This document shows, piece after piece, positions 32,527-41,459 of a stretch of 48,888 bases of DNA. This DNA is from Deltaproteobacteria bacterium (GTDB lineage: Bacteria; Desulfobacterota; GWC2-55-46; DRQE01): NCBI GenBank assembly GCA_024278765.1, contig JAJRSM010000002.1:1-48888 (forward strand), written 5' to 3'. Position numbers and translations under genes: made by a program. Position 1 is the stretch's first letter, and each line of letters starts with the position of its first letter. The notes under the pieces are model-generated. The model made no database searches. It was not told where the DNA came from and was given only the letters and a program-made list of their open reading frames with translations.

Positions 32527-33315
32527 ATGGTACAGGATACAAAAGCTCTCAGGTTGAATGATCTAAGTTTTTATGGCGAACGTACCTATTACGACTTTAT
32601 GGTCGAGCAGGGTATGGATAGTGCCGACGCCATTATGACCTCTGAGCGTGGCGTGATCGTTGATAAAAATACAGATAAGAAGGTGCACCGGCTGGAAGGC
32701 CCAAGTGGCGAGGTCTTCTTTCTTAAATGTTTTGGAGAAAAACGCCTGACCTGTAAGTTGAAGCGTGTCTTTCAGCAGAAACTTTCAAGTCACGGGCGTA
32801 TAGAGGTTAGAAACCTCCGTTACCTGAACTCGGAGGGTTTTGAGACGGCAGAGCTTCTCTTCTGGGCAAAGACCGGCGGAGATATGATAGACGGTGGTCA
32901 CTCTTTTGTGGCCTTGAAGGAACTTGAGGGTTATAAAGAATTAGGCCATTTATCTAGAGATGAGTGGAGTAGAGGATGGCTCGGCGCAACATCGGTCTTT
33001 TTTAGTCTTTTGGATAAAAGTATTTACTGGCCGGATAGTCATTTAAAGCATTTTTTTATAACCTTTGATGATAGCAGCGTAAAGGTTGCCCTTATAGATC
33101 TGCATGGTATGAGGCCCGGAACACGTCTTACAGCCGGCAGACTAGAGAAGATGGTAAGGCGGTTTTTCAAGTTAAGCAGTGAGGCAGATAGAGATAAGGC
33201 CGCAGGTATGCTTGAAGAATCTATTCGGGATCGCTCTTTAAGAAAGAGCGTGCTTAAGTTAATAAAAGGACGTACGGCACTGCCTTTCAGCGAAAAGCGT
33301 AGTGAGTTGGTATAA
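32527..33315 (+). CDS. Lipopolysaccharide kinase-like protein (InaA/WaaP family)
   Basis: Kinases of this family phosphorylate sugars of the LPS inner core. The 262-residue protein shows a degenerate kinase fold: a phosphate-binding strand region EGPSGEVFFLKCF, a catalytic-loop-like YWPDSHLKHFFI near 172, and a metal-binding ALIDLHGMRPG near 193 in place of DFG. Which step it catalyses is not visible. It lies between flxA and an Fe-S/flavoprotein pair with which it has no obvious functional tie. The kinase call is fairly firm, the substrate is not. Confidence 0.72.
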   Translation: MVQDTKALRLNDLSFYGERTYYDFMVEQGMDSADAIMTSERGVIVDKNTDKKVHRLEGPSGEVFFLKCFGEKRLTCKLKRVFQQKLSSHGRIEVRNLRYLNSEGFETAELLFWAKTGGDMIDGGHSFVALKELEGYKELGHLSRDEWSRGWLGATSVFFSLLDKSIYWPDSHLKHFFITFDDSSVKVALIDLHGMRPGTRLTAGRLEKMVRRFFKLSSEADRDKAAGMLEESIRDRSLRKSVLKLIKGRTALPFSEKRSELV

Positions 33316-33390
33316 TTGGTAAGGTAAAGTAGAGCCGTACGTGCGCGGCGGTCGTAATCTATATTAAGATTTTATAATAAGGAGCAAGTT

Positions 33391-34188
33391 ATGGCAAAGT
33401 CAAAGGATAAAAAATTACTCAAGCCGCTTGGCACAGGGGATACGACGATACCCCCGAAAGACGCCAAGATGATACCCATATTTATTATGGGCAGGGAGTA
33501 TATAGTCCCGGAGACGCTGACTATAATGAAGGCCATTGAGTATTCCGGCTATAAATACGTAAGGGGTTGTGGCTGCCGTGGTGGTATCTGTGGGGCCTGT
33601 GCTACCTTCTTCCGTTTTACCGGAGACTATAAGCTTCGGGCGGGTCTTGCTTGCCAGACAGTTGTTGATGCTAATATGATAATCGTTCAGTTGCCGTTCT
33701 TCCCTGCTAATAGGCCGGGCTACGATCTGGAGGACGTAAACCCTGAGTCTTTGCATGAAGAATTAAGGGCTGTCTATCCAGAGGTCTTTAAATGCGTCGG
33801 CTGCGGTACTTGCACCCGGACCTGCCCTATGGATATCGATGTTATGGATTATATAGCACTTATGAAGAGGGGAGACTTAAAGGGAGCTTCGCATAAGAGC
33901 TTTGATTGCGTCATGTGCGGGCTTTGTGCTGCTCGGTGTCCGGCGCAGATCTCTCAGTTTACAGCGGCTATGTTTGTCAGAAGGCTCTTTGCCAAGTATG
34001 AGATGCCGCAGGCCGAGCACCTTGCCACCAGAGTCAAGGACGTAAATAGCGGTAAGTACGAGAAGATGCTGGATAAGCTTTTAAAGATGAAGCAGGGCGA
34101 TGTGCAAAAGCTCTATGTAGAGCGTGAGAGGGAGCCGGATATGGCCGAGCTTGGCAACTGGCTGCCAGAGGATAAGACACATCTATAA
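33391..34188 (+). CDS. Fe-S subunit of a fumarate reductase-like soluble enzyme
   Basis: This 265-residue protein has an N-terminal [2Fe-2S] domain (GCGCRGGICGACA near 55-67 with a later LACQ cysteine) and two [4Fe-4S] motifs, CVGCGTCTRTCP (near 138-149) and CVMCGLCAARCP (near 178-189). It resembles SdhB/FrdB but with a CxxCxxCxxxCP third cluster. A good ribosome site (AAGGAGCAA) precedes it. The flavoprotein gene follows 76 bases downstream, so they form a two-subunit enzyme with no membrane anchor. I infer a soluble reductase linked to the neighbouring Flx-Hdr proteins. Confidence 0.82.
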   Translation: MAKSKDKKLLKPLGTGDTTIPPKDAKMIPIFIMGREYIVPETLTIMKAIEYSGYKYVRGCGCRGGICGACATFFRFTGDYKLRAGLACQTVVDANMIIVQLPFFPANRPGYDLEDVNPESLHEELRAVYPEVFKCVGCGTCTRTCPMDIDVMDYIALMKRGDLKGASHKSFDCVMCGLCAARCPAQISQFTAAMFVRRLFAKYEMPQAEHLATRVKDVNSGKYEKMLDKLLKMKQGDVQKLYVEREREPDMAELGNWLPEDKTHL

Positions 34189-34264
34189 ATTAGTGATTGT
34201 TGGTACGGGCCGTTTGCTTTTGCAGAGCGGCCGAAACCGGTAACGATCTTTTACGGAGGATAGT

Positions 34265-35917
34265 ATGAGTAGTGGGTATACAAGCGAATTTCAAAAGCTT
34301 ATAAGAAATGTCGAGGCAACGCGCCCCAAGCGTATAGAGATAGCCAAGAAAGGAGAACACTTTCCGGCTCTTACGATGGATCAGCGTAAAGAGTGGCTAG
34401 ACCTCTACCACCCTGATTATAAGGATGAGGGTAGGCGTAAGGTCGCTCTGGGGCCGAACAAGGGAGATATTCTCCCTGAAGAGGTCGCAGCCCTGCTTGA
34501 GTCTCGTACCATGCTTGATATAGATAACGTAGACCTAACCAAGTCTGACTATGAAACCGATGTTCTGGTCCTTGGTGCGGGCGGCTCTGGAACGGCTGCG
34601 GCACTTACGGCAGTGGATGCAGGGTGTGATGTGATACTTGCTACAAAGCTCCGCCACGGCGATTCTAATACGGTTATGGCAGAGGGCGGCATCCAGTGCG
34701 CGGATCAGGAAGGGGACTCTCCTTATTATCATTACCTTGATGTTATCGGTGGTGGGCATTTCAGCAATAAGCCGGAGCTCGTAGCAGCCCTAGCTAATGA
34801 TGCGCCTCTTACGATCCATTGGCTCGAGCAGCTTGGTATGATGTTTGATAAACTGCCAGGCGGGCGCATGAAGGTTAGGCACGGCGGTGGTACATCAAGG
34901 AAGCGTATGCACTCGGCCGGAGATATGACAGGGGCCGAGATAATGCGAGTCGTCCGTGATGAGGCGCGTAATCGCACCGACAAGATAAAGGTTCTGGAGT
35001 TTTCTCCGGCAGTAGAGTTGCTGACGGCTAAGGACGGCAGTGTCTGCGGAGCGATCTTATATAACCTGGAGACGAAGGAATATTATATTGTTAAGGCCAA
35101 GTCCGTTGTTATAGCTACGGGTGGTTTTGGCAGGCTTCACATTCAGGGTTTCCCTACGACCAACCATTACGGCGCAACCGCCGATGGTATAGTTATGGCC
35201 TATAGGGCCGGTGCCGAGTTGCAGGATCTGGATAGTACGCAGTATCATCCGACAGGCTGCATCTTCCCGGAGCAAAATGTCGGCCTGCTTATAACTGAAA
35301 AGGTCCGTGGCCTTGGCGCACAGCTTCTTAATATAGATGGCGAGCAGTTCTGCTTTCCGCTTGAGCCAAGAGATGTTGAGTCGGCCTGTATCTTGAGGGA
35401 GTGTCTTGATATCGAAAAGGGCATACAGACTCCAACTGGGCGGTACGGCGTATGGCTTGACTCACCGATGATCGATATACTGCACGGAGAGGGTACGGTA
35501 AGGAAAGAGCTTCCGGCAAAGTATATACAGTTTAAGCGTTATAATATTGATATTAGTAAGGTGCCGATGCTTGTCTATCCGACGCTTCATTATCAAAACG
35601 GCGGTCTGGCCATAGATGATAAGAGTCAGACTAATGTAGCCGGGCTTTATGCCTCGGGCGAGGTCTCGGGCGGCGTGCATGGAAGAAACAGGCTTATGGG
35701 TAATTCTCTTTTGGATGTTCTAGTCTTTGGAAGACGAGCCGGAACGAGTGCTGCTGAGAATGCAAAGTCTATAAAAGCACATCCTGATGCTACGCTTAAT
35801 CACTTAAAGGCCTTTGATAAAGAGCTTAAAAAGGCAGGTGTGACTGATCCTATGACAGGACCGATTATTCTGCCGGAGTACACGCCGGAGCATGTTAAGA
35901 GTAGGCAGTGGGACTAA
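34265..35917 (+). CDS. FrdA/SdhA-like flavoprotein with altered active site
   Basis: This 550-residue flavoprotein belongs to the fumarate reductase/aspartate oxidase family. About 95 extra residues precede the FAD motif LGAGGSGTAAALTA (103-116). SNTVMAEGG (134-142) lies where covalent-FAD enzymes have a histidine-containing motif, so FAD is probably non-covalent. TEKVRGLGAQLLN (345-357) keeps the catalytic-type Arg348 but has Leu where fumarate reductases have Glu (RGEG). HYQNGG (442-447) replaces HYTMGG, and GRNRLMGNSLLD retains its arginine. Substrate may be fumarate or another unsaturated acid. It is paired with the preceding Fe-S gene, with ACGGAGG upstream. Confidence 0.85.
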   Translation: MSSGYTSEFQKLIRNVEATRPKRIEIAKKGEHFPALTMDQRKEWLDLYHPDYKDEGRRKVALGPNKGDILPEEVAALLESRTMLDIDNVDLTKSDYETDVLVLGAGGSGTAAALTAVDAGCDVILATKLRHGDSNTVMAEGGIQCADQEGDSPYYHYLDVIGGGHFSNKPELVAALANDAPLTIHWLEQLGMMFDKLPGGRMKVRHGGGTSRKRMHSAGDMTGAEIMRVVRDEARNRTDKIKVLEFSPAVELLTAKDGSVCGAILYNLETKEYYIVKAKSVVIATGGFGRLHIQGFPTTNHYGATADGIVMAYRAGAELQDLDSTQYHPTGCIFPEQNVGLLITEKVRGLGAQLLNIDGEQFCFPLEPRDVESACILRECLDIEKGIQTPTGRYGVWLDSPMIDILHGEGTVRKELPAKYIQFKRYNIDISKVPMLVYPTLHYQNGGLAIDDKSQTNVAGLYASGEVSGGVHGRNRLMGNSLLDVLVFGRRAGTSAAENAKSIKAHPDATLNHLKAFDKELKKAGVTDPMTGPIILPEYTPEHVKSRQWD

Positions 35918-35954
35918 TCAAAATAGGTAGAGTGCTTCATTAAAGGCTTTTAAC

Positions 35955-35983
35955 TTGACTATTTTAACACGTTAAGGCATAAG
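35955..35983 (+). promoter_or_regulatory. Promoter candidate for sucCD-kor
   Basis: TTGACT (35955-35960) and CATAAG (35978-35983) are 17 bases apart, with a TTAACacGTTAA palindrome inside the spacer. A second, weaker candidate (TTGTTG near 36002, TTTATA near 36025) follows. Confidence 0.45.
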
Positions 35984-36132
35984 TGTAGTCCCGACGATTT
36001 AGTTGTTGGCAGTGCGTACAGCTTATTTATACTCGTATTTGAGAGAGACGATACTAGAGAGCTGCCAGAGATATTTTCAACATGGTTGGCTGCAACCGCC
36101 TGAGTGGCTTGAGTCGCTTATGGTGGACTGAA

Positions 36133-36145
36133 CCGTCTCAGACGG
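36133..36145. repeat. CCGTCTCAGACGG palindrome before sucC
   Basis: This perfect small palindrome sits immediately upstream of the sucC ribosome site. Relatives are CCGTCTAAGACGG (22353), CCGCCTCAGGCGG (22995) and CCGCCACGGCGG (39796). Confidence 0.6.
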
Positions 36146-36158
36146 CATGGAGGGTTTA

Positions 36159-37352
36159 ATGAACATCCACGAGTACCAGTCAAAAGCACTTTTAAAGAAA
36201 TACGGTGTAAAGGTTCCAAGCGGTAAGGTTGTATTTACGCCGAGCGAGGCAGAGACCGCAGCAGAAGAGTTGTTTGCTACAAATTCGGTAATAGTTGTCA
36301 AGGCACAGATCCATGCCGGTGGTCGAGGAAAGGCCGGTGGTGTTAAGGTTGTTAAGAGCAAGGAAGAGGCCGTTGAATTTGCCAGAGGCCTTCTTGGTAA
36401 AACACTTGTTACCCACCAGACAGGGCCGGAAGGAAAAGAAGTAAAGAAGCTCTTGCTTGAGCAGGGCTGTAGCATAGCAAAAGAATATTACGTTGGTCTG
36501 GTAGTAGACAGAGGCAGCCAGCGCGTCTGCATGATGGCCTCTAGCGAGGGCGGCATGGAGATTGAAGAGGTCGCCGCCAACTCTCCCGAGAAGATCCTAA
36601 AAGAATTCATAGACCCCGCTACGGGGCTCATGCCGTATCAGGCACGTAACCTTGCCTTTGCAATAGGGCTCGGTGATTCCGATGACAAAAAAATAGTAAA
36701 TAAAGCTGTTAAGTTTATGATGGCCCTTTACCGGGCATTTGTTGAGCTTGACGCCTCTATGGTCGAGATCAATCCGCTCGTTACAACGACCGATGGCGAT
36801 GTGATGGCCTTGGATGCAAAGATCAGCTTTGATGAGAGTGCGCTCTTTAGGCATAAAGATATCGAAGAGATGCGCGACCTTGATGAAGAGGATGCCCGTG
36901 AATTAGCGGCAGCCCGTTTTAATCTTAATTACATTGCTCTAGACGGCAGCATAGGTTGTATGGTCAATGGTGCTGGGCTTGCCATGGCAACGATGGATAT
37001 GATTAAGAGAAGTGGCGGCAGCCCTGCTAACTTTCTTGATGTCGGTGGCGGTGCAACGAAAGAGACCGTTACCGAGGCCTTTAAGATTATTATGAGCGAT
37101 GATAGTGTCAAGGCGATGCTTGTTAATATCTTTGGCGGGATTATGCGTTGCGATATTATAGCAGAAGGCATTGTTGCTGCTGCTAAGGACGTCGGCGTAA
37201 AGGTGCCGCTGATAGTCAGGCTTCAGGGTACGAATGTAGAGCAGGGGAGAGAGATACTCAAGAACTCCGGCATAGATATTATTACAGCCGAGCATATGGA
37301 TGAGGCCGCAGATAAGGCCGTTGCTGCTGTAGGCGGGGAGGCGTTAGCATGA
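36159..37352 (+). CDS. sucC: Succinyl-CoA synthetase, ADP-forming, beta subunit
   Basis: This ATP-grasp subunit interconverts succinate and succinyl-CoA with the sucD product. I start at the ATG at 36159 ([17 protein letters not shown]), preceded by GGAGGG; the ATG at 36147 overlaps that ribosome site. The 397 residues show [16 protein letters not shown], a central EINPLV and the C-terminal [11 protein letters not shown] block. The stop overlaps the sucD start by ATGA. Confidence 0.97.
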   Translation: MNIHEYQSKALLKKYGVKVPSGKVVFTPSEAETAAEELFATNSVIVVKAQIHAGGRGKAGGVKVVKSKEEAVEFARGLLGKTLVTHQTGPEGKEVKKLLLEQGCSIAKEYYVGLVVDRGSQRVCMMASSEGGMEIEEVAANSPEKILKEFIDPATGLMPYQARNLAFAIGLGDSDDKKIVNKAVKFMMALYRAFVELDASMVEINPLVTTTDGDVMALDAKISFDESALFRHKDIEEMRDLDEEDARELAAARFNLNYIALDGSIGCMVNGAGLAMATMDMIKRSGGSPANFLDVGGGATKETVTEAFKIIMSDDSVKAMLVNIFGGIMRCDIIAEGIVAAAKDVGVKVPLIVRLQGTNVEQGREILKNSGIDIITAEHMDEAADKAVAAVGGEALA

Positions 37353-38224
37353 GTATTATAATAAACAAAGATACAAAGGTAATTTGTCAGGGTATAACAG
37401 GGGCTCAGGGTACTTTTCATAGCCAGCAAATGGTTGCTTACGGCACGCAGATGGTTGGCGGTGTTACGCCCGGTAAGGGTGGTGTTATGGTTGATGCTAT
37501 CCCTGTTTTTGATACTGTTGCAGAGGCAAAGGCCGAGACCGATTGCGACGCAACTGTTATATATGTCCCTGCGGCCTTTGCGGCAGATGCGATAATGGAA
37601 GCTGTTAGTGCGGGTATTGAGACGGTAGTATGCATAACCGAGGGCATCCCTGTTGAAGATATGGTAAAGGTCAGGCGTTTTATGGAAGGTTCTAGCTCAA
37701 GACTAATCGGGCCGAACTGTCCAGGTGTTATTACCCCTGACGAGTGTAAGATAGGGATCATGCCGGGTCATATCCATAAGAAGGGAAATGTCGGGGTCGT
37801 ATCCAGGAGCGGTACGTTAACGTACGAGGCTGTTGATCAGCTCACAAGGCTTGGCCTTGGTCAGTCAACTTGTGTTGGCATAGGCGGAGACCCTATTAAT
37901 GGAACTAACTTTATAGATGTAGTATCGCTCTTTGAGGCTGACCCGGAAACTAGTGCTATAGTTATGATCGGAGAGATAGGCGGTAGCGCAGAGGAAGAGG
38001 CAGCGGACTATATCAAGGCGAATGTCACCAAGCCTGTCGTATCATATATAGCAGGGGTTACTGCACCTGCCGGAAAGAGGATGGGGCACGCCGGAGCTAT
38101 CATAGCCGGTGGTAAGGGGACAGCCGATGAGAAGTACGCGGCTCTTGAGGCTGCTGGTGTAAGGACTACGCGCTCTACTGCGGATATTGGTAAGACCGTT
38201 CTAGAAGTTTTAGAAAAAGTATGA
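37349..38224 (+). CDS. sucD: Succinyl-CoA synthetase, alpha subunit
   Basis: This CoA-binding, phospho-histidine subunit is coupled to sucC by a four-base overlap. The 291 residues show [18 protein letters not shown] (CoA site), [22 protein letters not shown] and the phosphorylated His247 in [16 protein letters not shown]. In the reductive TCA direction it activates succinate to succinyl-CoA for the kor enzyme encoded next. Confidence 0.97.
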   Translation: MSIIINKDTKVICQGITGAQGTFHSQQMVAYGTQMVGGVTPGKGGVMVDAIPVFDTVAEAKAETDCDATVIYVPAAFAADAIMEAVSAGIETVVCITEGIPVEDMVKVRRFMEGSSSRLIGPNCPGVITPDECKIGIMPGHIHKKGNVGVVSRSGTLTYEAVDQLTRLGLGQSTCVGIGGDPINGTNFIDVVSLFEADPETSAIVMIGEIGGSAEEEAADYIKANVTKPVVSYIAGVTAPAGKRMGHAGAIIAGGKGTADEKYAALEAAGVRTTRSTADIGKTVLEVLEKV

Positions 38225-38320
38225 TATAGGTTAGACTGGGTTTATGGTTTTTAAGTTTTGCCTAGTCCGAGCTTGATAGTTTAGAACAGATAAACAGATA
38301 AAAAGTAGGATGGAGGCGTG

Positions 38321-38527
38321 ATGACCGAGGCTGCAGAGAAGATATTACCAAGAATAGAAATTGATCCGAAACGTTGTAAAGGCTGTAGCATCTGTGTGGA
38401 CTTTTGTCCGACAAATGTATTAGAGATGAAGGGGGCACTGGCTACCGTAGTGAAGCTAGAGGCTTGCACCAGATGTGATCTTTGTGATCTTAGGTGTCCT
38501 GATTTTGCAATAAGGGTATTCGATTAA
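38321..38527 (+). CDS. korD: 2-oxoglutarate:ferredoxin oxidoreductase, delta (ferredoxin) subunit
   Basis: This small ferredoxin-like subunit (68 residues from the ATG at 38321, behind GGAGG) carries two [4Fe-4S] motifs, CKGCSICVDFCP and CTRCDLCDLRCP. It passes electrons between the TPP-containing core and free ferredoxin. It is first of the kor gene set, in the order D-A-B-C seen in many anaerobes. A frame start three bases earlier (GTG) is possible. Confidence 0.93.
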   Translation: MTEAAEKILPRIEIDPKRCKGCSICVDFCPTNVLEMKGALATVVKLEACTRCDLCDLRCPDFAIRVFD

Positions 38528-38585
38528 TCGTAATATAAGTAAAATTGAATTAAGCATATAGTCTTAATGTGGAGGTTTTGTTTAA

Positions 38586-39722
38586 ATGGCGGCAGAAAGA
38601 GTAAAGAAACTTATGCAGGGTAATGAGGCTTGCGCAGAAGGTGCACTATACGCAGGTTGTGAGTTTTACGCAGGCTATCCAATAACGCCATCTACAGAGA
38701 TTGGCGAGATCTTGTCGTATAAACTGCCACTAATAGGTGGTAAATTTATACAGATGGAAGATGAGATTGGTGGGATGGCAGCGACTATCGGTGGTTCGTT
38801 GGCCGGCAAGAAAAGTCTTACGGCTACAAGTGGTCCAGGACTGTCACTGAAGCAGGAATGCATTGGCTTTGCAGCAATGGCCGAGGTCCCTTGCGTTATC
38901 ATCAACGTTATGAGGGGAGGACCTTCTACGGGTTATCCTACAGGGCCTAGTCAATCTGATATAATGGCGACTAAGTGGGGCACTCACGGTGACACTCCTG
39001 TGATAGCGGTTACGCCTTCTTACGTTCCTGAGATATTTACAGAAACGGTCAGGGCCTTTAATCTCGCCGAGAAGTACAGGACCCCGGTCTTTGTACTCTT
39101 TGATGAGATAATCGGACATATGAGAGAGGTCGTTACTATTCCTCATCCAGGTGAGCTTGAGGTTATTGACAGAGCAAAGACAGATGTCGAGAACAAGGAA
39201 GATTACCTTCCTTACGATAACCGCTTTGAGATCCCGCCTTTGGCACCGTTTGGAGAAGGCTACAGGTATCACGTCACGGGGCTTAACCATGACGAGGATG
39301 GCTTCCCGACAAATGACTCAAAGAAGATAGATGCTGGTAACAGAAAGATACTTGCAAAGATCGAGAATAACAAAGAAGATATATGGAGCTGTGAGGAGGT
39401 TGATACCGAGGATGCAGAGGTTTTGGTGTTCGCATTCGGATCATCGGCTAGGAGCGCAAGCTTTGCAGTACGTGAGGCTCGTAAGCAGGGAATAAAGGCA
39501 GGTCTTTTAAGGCCGCTTACGATTTGGCCCTTCCCTGACGAGCCACTTCGCAAGGCTGCTTCAAAGGCAAAGGTCGTAATCGTGCCCGAGCTTAACCTTG
39601 GTCAGACTGTATTAGAGGTAGAGCGCACCTTACCTGGAGTAAAGGTTGAGGGACTTCATCGCGTAGATGGTGAGCCAATAACACCTGCTGAGATACTTGA
39701 AGTAATAGACAAATACAAATAA
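38586..39722 (+). CDS. korA: 2-oxoglutarate:ferredoxin oxidoreductase, alpha subunit
   Basis: The 378-residue alpha subunit shows the domain I pattern GNEACAEGALYAGCEFYAGYP, then ITPSTEI and EDEIGGMAATIGGSLAG, and the pyrimidine-domain stretch NVMRGGPSTGYPTGPSQSD. A C-terminal transketolase-like domain has GLLRPLTIWPFP. The gamma domain is separate (korC). The kor assignment over the related pyruvate or branched-chain enzymes rests on the adjacent sucCD and frd genes. TGGAGG precedes the ATG. Confidence 0.93.
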   Translation: MAAERVKKLMQGNEACAEGALYAGCEFYAGYPITPSTEIGEILSYKLPLIGGKFIQMEDEIGGMAATIGGSLAGKKSLTATSGPGLSLKQECIGFAAMAEVPCVIINVMRGGPSTGYPTGPSQSDIMATKWGTHGDTPVIAVTPSYVPEIFTETVRAFNLAEKYRTPVFVLFDEIIGHMREVVTIPHPGELEVIDRAKTDVENKEDYLPYDNRFEIPPLAPFGEGYRYHVTGLNHDEDGFPTNDSKKIDAGNRKILAKIENNKEDIWSCEEVDTEDAEVLVFAFGSSARSASFAVREARKQGIKAGLLRPLTIWPFPDEPLRKAASKAKVVIVPELNLGQTVLEVERTLPGVKVEGLHRVDGEPITPAEILEVIDKYK

Positions 39723-39730
39723 ACTTGTAA

Positions 39731-39787
39731 GGCTCTTCCCGACCATTTATGGTTACTAGCTAGATAAACTGGCAGGATGGGAGAGTC
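39731..39787 (+). promoter_or_regulatory. Intercistronic hairpin between korA and korB
   Basis: GGCTCTTCCC (39731-39740) can pair with GGGAGAGTC (39779-39787) across a long loop, followed by CTTTAA. It is weak as a terminator and may be an RNA stability or processing element. Confidence 0.35.
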
Positions 39788-39839
39788 TTTAATGACCGCC
39801 ACGGCGGATCATAGTTAAATTTTTTGGAGGTCTTTAAAG

Positions 39840-40706
39840 ATGGCAGAAGGTGCTGCAGTAAAAAAGAAGCAAAAGGTAAATGTCCCCTTTGATTACGATA
39901 AGTATCTAAGGAAAGGCAAACTACCGCATATCTGGTGTCCAGGATGCGGGCACGGTATCGTGCTTAAGTCGCTTCTTCGTGCAATTGACAAAGTCGGGCT
40001 TGATAAAAGTAGTATTTGCATGGCTTCAGGTATTGGTTGTTCCAGTAGGACGCCGGGCTATGTAGACTTTAACACTCTGCATTCTCTGCACGGCAGGGCG
40101 ATAGCCTTTGCAACTGGTGTAAAGCTTGCAAAGCCAGAGATGAACATACTGGTTACAATCGGTGACGGTGATGCTCTTGCTATCGGTGGTAATCACTTTA
40201 TCCATGCATGTAGGCGTAATATAGATATGACGGTTATTATCTACAGTAATGCAATCTACGGTATGACAGGTGGTCAGGTATCGCCGACGACACCTGAAGG
40301 GGCTATGTCAACGACGAGTCCTCACGGTAATATGGAGCCGGCATTTGATGCCTGCGCCGTAGCCGAGGCATCTGGTGCTTCCTTTGTTGCCAGAAGTACG
40401 GCATATCATATGCAGGAGCTGGAGAAGGTGCTGACGGCAGCGATAGAGCACAAAGGAATGAGTGTTGTCGAGGTTCTTGATTCATGCCCTGTATACTATG
40501 GTCGTCAGAATAAGTACAAGAGTGCTTCTCATATGATGGAGGAGATAGAGAAGAAAGGTACTGTGTCAGGCGCACAGGCAAAGAACCTCTCGGAAGAAGA
40601 GATTGGTGATAGGTTTGTACGAGGCATCCTCAAGCAGGATAAAGATGGTGTCGAGTACTGTGATGCGTATGATAATTTGATCGCAAAGGTTCAGGTAAAG
40701 AAGTAA
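39840..40706 (+). CDS. korB: 2-oxoglutarate:ferredoxin oxidoreductase, beta (TPP) subunit
   Basis: The 288-residue beta subunit binds thiamine pyrophosphate. Visible are WCPGCGHGIVLKSLLRA (near 32-48), ASGIGCSSRTPGYV, HSLHGRAIAFATGVKLA and the TPP/Mg motif TIGDGDALAIGGNH, followed by YGMTGGQVSPTTPEG. TTGGAGG precedes the ATG. It works with KorA, KorC and KorD to carboxylate succinyl-CoA reductively using ferredoxin, or the reverse. Confidence 0.95.
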   Translation: MAEGAAVKKKQKVNVPFDYDKYLRKGKLPHIWCPGCGHGIVLKSLLRAIDKVGLDKSSICMASGIGCSSRTPGYVDFNTLHSLHGRAIAFATGVKLAKPEMNILVTIGDGDALAIGGNHFIHACRRNIDMTVIIYSNAIYGMTGGQVSPTTPEGAMSTTSPHGNMEPAFDACAVAEASGASFVARSTAYHMQELEKVLTAAIEHKGMSVVEVLDSCPVYYGRQNKYKSASHMMEEIEKKGTVSGAQAKNLSEEEIGDRFVRGILKQDKDGVEYCDAYDNLIAKVQVKK

Positions 40707-40722
40707 CGTATAACAACTGAAA

Positions 40723-40749
40723 GGGGCGGCGGCGAATAGCCGCTGTCCC
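40723..40749 (+). promoter_or_regulatory. GC-rich hairpin between korB and korC
   Basis: GGGGCGGCGGC-gaat-AGCCGCTGTCCC forms a compact stem 17 bases after korB, without a T run. It is probably an intercistronic mRNA hairpin. Confidence 0.5.
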
Positions 40750-40796
40750 TAAGATATAATTTGTTAAAAAAGTTTTGATATAAACGGAGGATCTAG

Positions 40797-41351
40797 ATGG
40801 GAGACAGATACGAACTGCGTTTTAGTGGGTCAGGTGGTCAGGGAATGATACTTGCGGGTATTGTTATGGCCGAGGCCGCTGCTATATATGATAATAAAGT
40901 CGCTGTTCAGAGCCAGTCTTATGGGCCTGAGTCAAGGGGCGGAGCCAGTAAGGCCGAGGTTATAATCAGCGATAGTGGTACAATTGATTATCCTAAGGCA
41001 ACAGCAATTGACTGTATGTTGGCACTTACTCAGGAGGCATGCACGAAATATCACGGTGATATCAAGAAAGACGGTATACTTCTGATAGACTCTGATGAAG
41101 TGAAGGATATACCAGAAGGTGACTTTAAGGTATATTCGTTCCCAATAATCGAAACGGCAAGAGGAGAGCTTGGCAAGATTATTGTTTCCAATATCATCTC
41201 TCTTGGATTGATAGCCGAGCTTACCGGCATTGTTAGTCACGGTGCTATGGAGAAGGCGGTCCTAGCGCGTGTACCGGTAGCATTTACCGAACTTAACAAG
41301 AAGGCTCTCCAGATCGGTTTCGACAAAGCGAGGGAGCTTAAGGGAAATTAG
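40797..41351 (+). CDS. korC: 2-oxoglutarate:ferredoxin oxidoreductase, gamma subunit
   Basis: The 184-residue gamma subunit has RFSGSGGQGMILAGIVMAEA near 8-27 and QSQSYGPESRGGASKAEVII near 38-57, the family pattern. ACGGAGG lies before the ATG. It is the last kor gene. A terminator-like hairpin separates it from frdA, and the stop is TAG. Confidence 0.95.
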   Translation: MGDRYELRFSGSGGQGMILAGIVMAEAAAIYDNKVAVQSQSYGPESRGGASKAEVIISDSGTIDYPKATAIDCMLALTQEACTKYHGDIKKDGILLIDSDEVKDIPEGDFKVYSFPIIETARGELGKIIVSNIISLGLIAELTGIVSHGAMEKAVLARVPVAFTELNKKALQIGFDKARELKGN

Positions 41352-41376
41352 AGATATTGATTTTTAGTTTGTTTTT

Positions 41377-41446
41377 AAAGAGAGAGGCGAGTTTGTTTTT
41401 GGAGTGCAACTGCACTGCGGAGCAAGGCGTCTCTCTCTTTTTTTTT
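41377..41446 (+). terminator. Terminator-like hairpin abutting the frdA ribosome site
   Basis: AAAGAGAGAGGCG (41377-41389) pairs with CGTCTCTCTCTTT (41428-41440), and nine T follow at 41438-41446. GGAGG of frdA starts at the next base. An inner GTGCAACTGCAC stem adds to it. It could attenuate transcription from kor into frd. Confidence 0.65.
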
Positions 41447-41459
41447 GGAGGTCTAAGCG

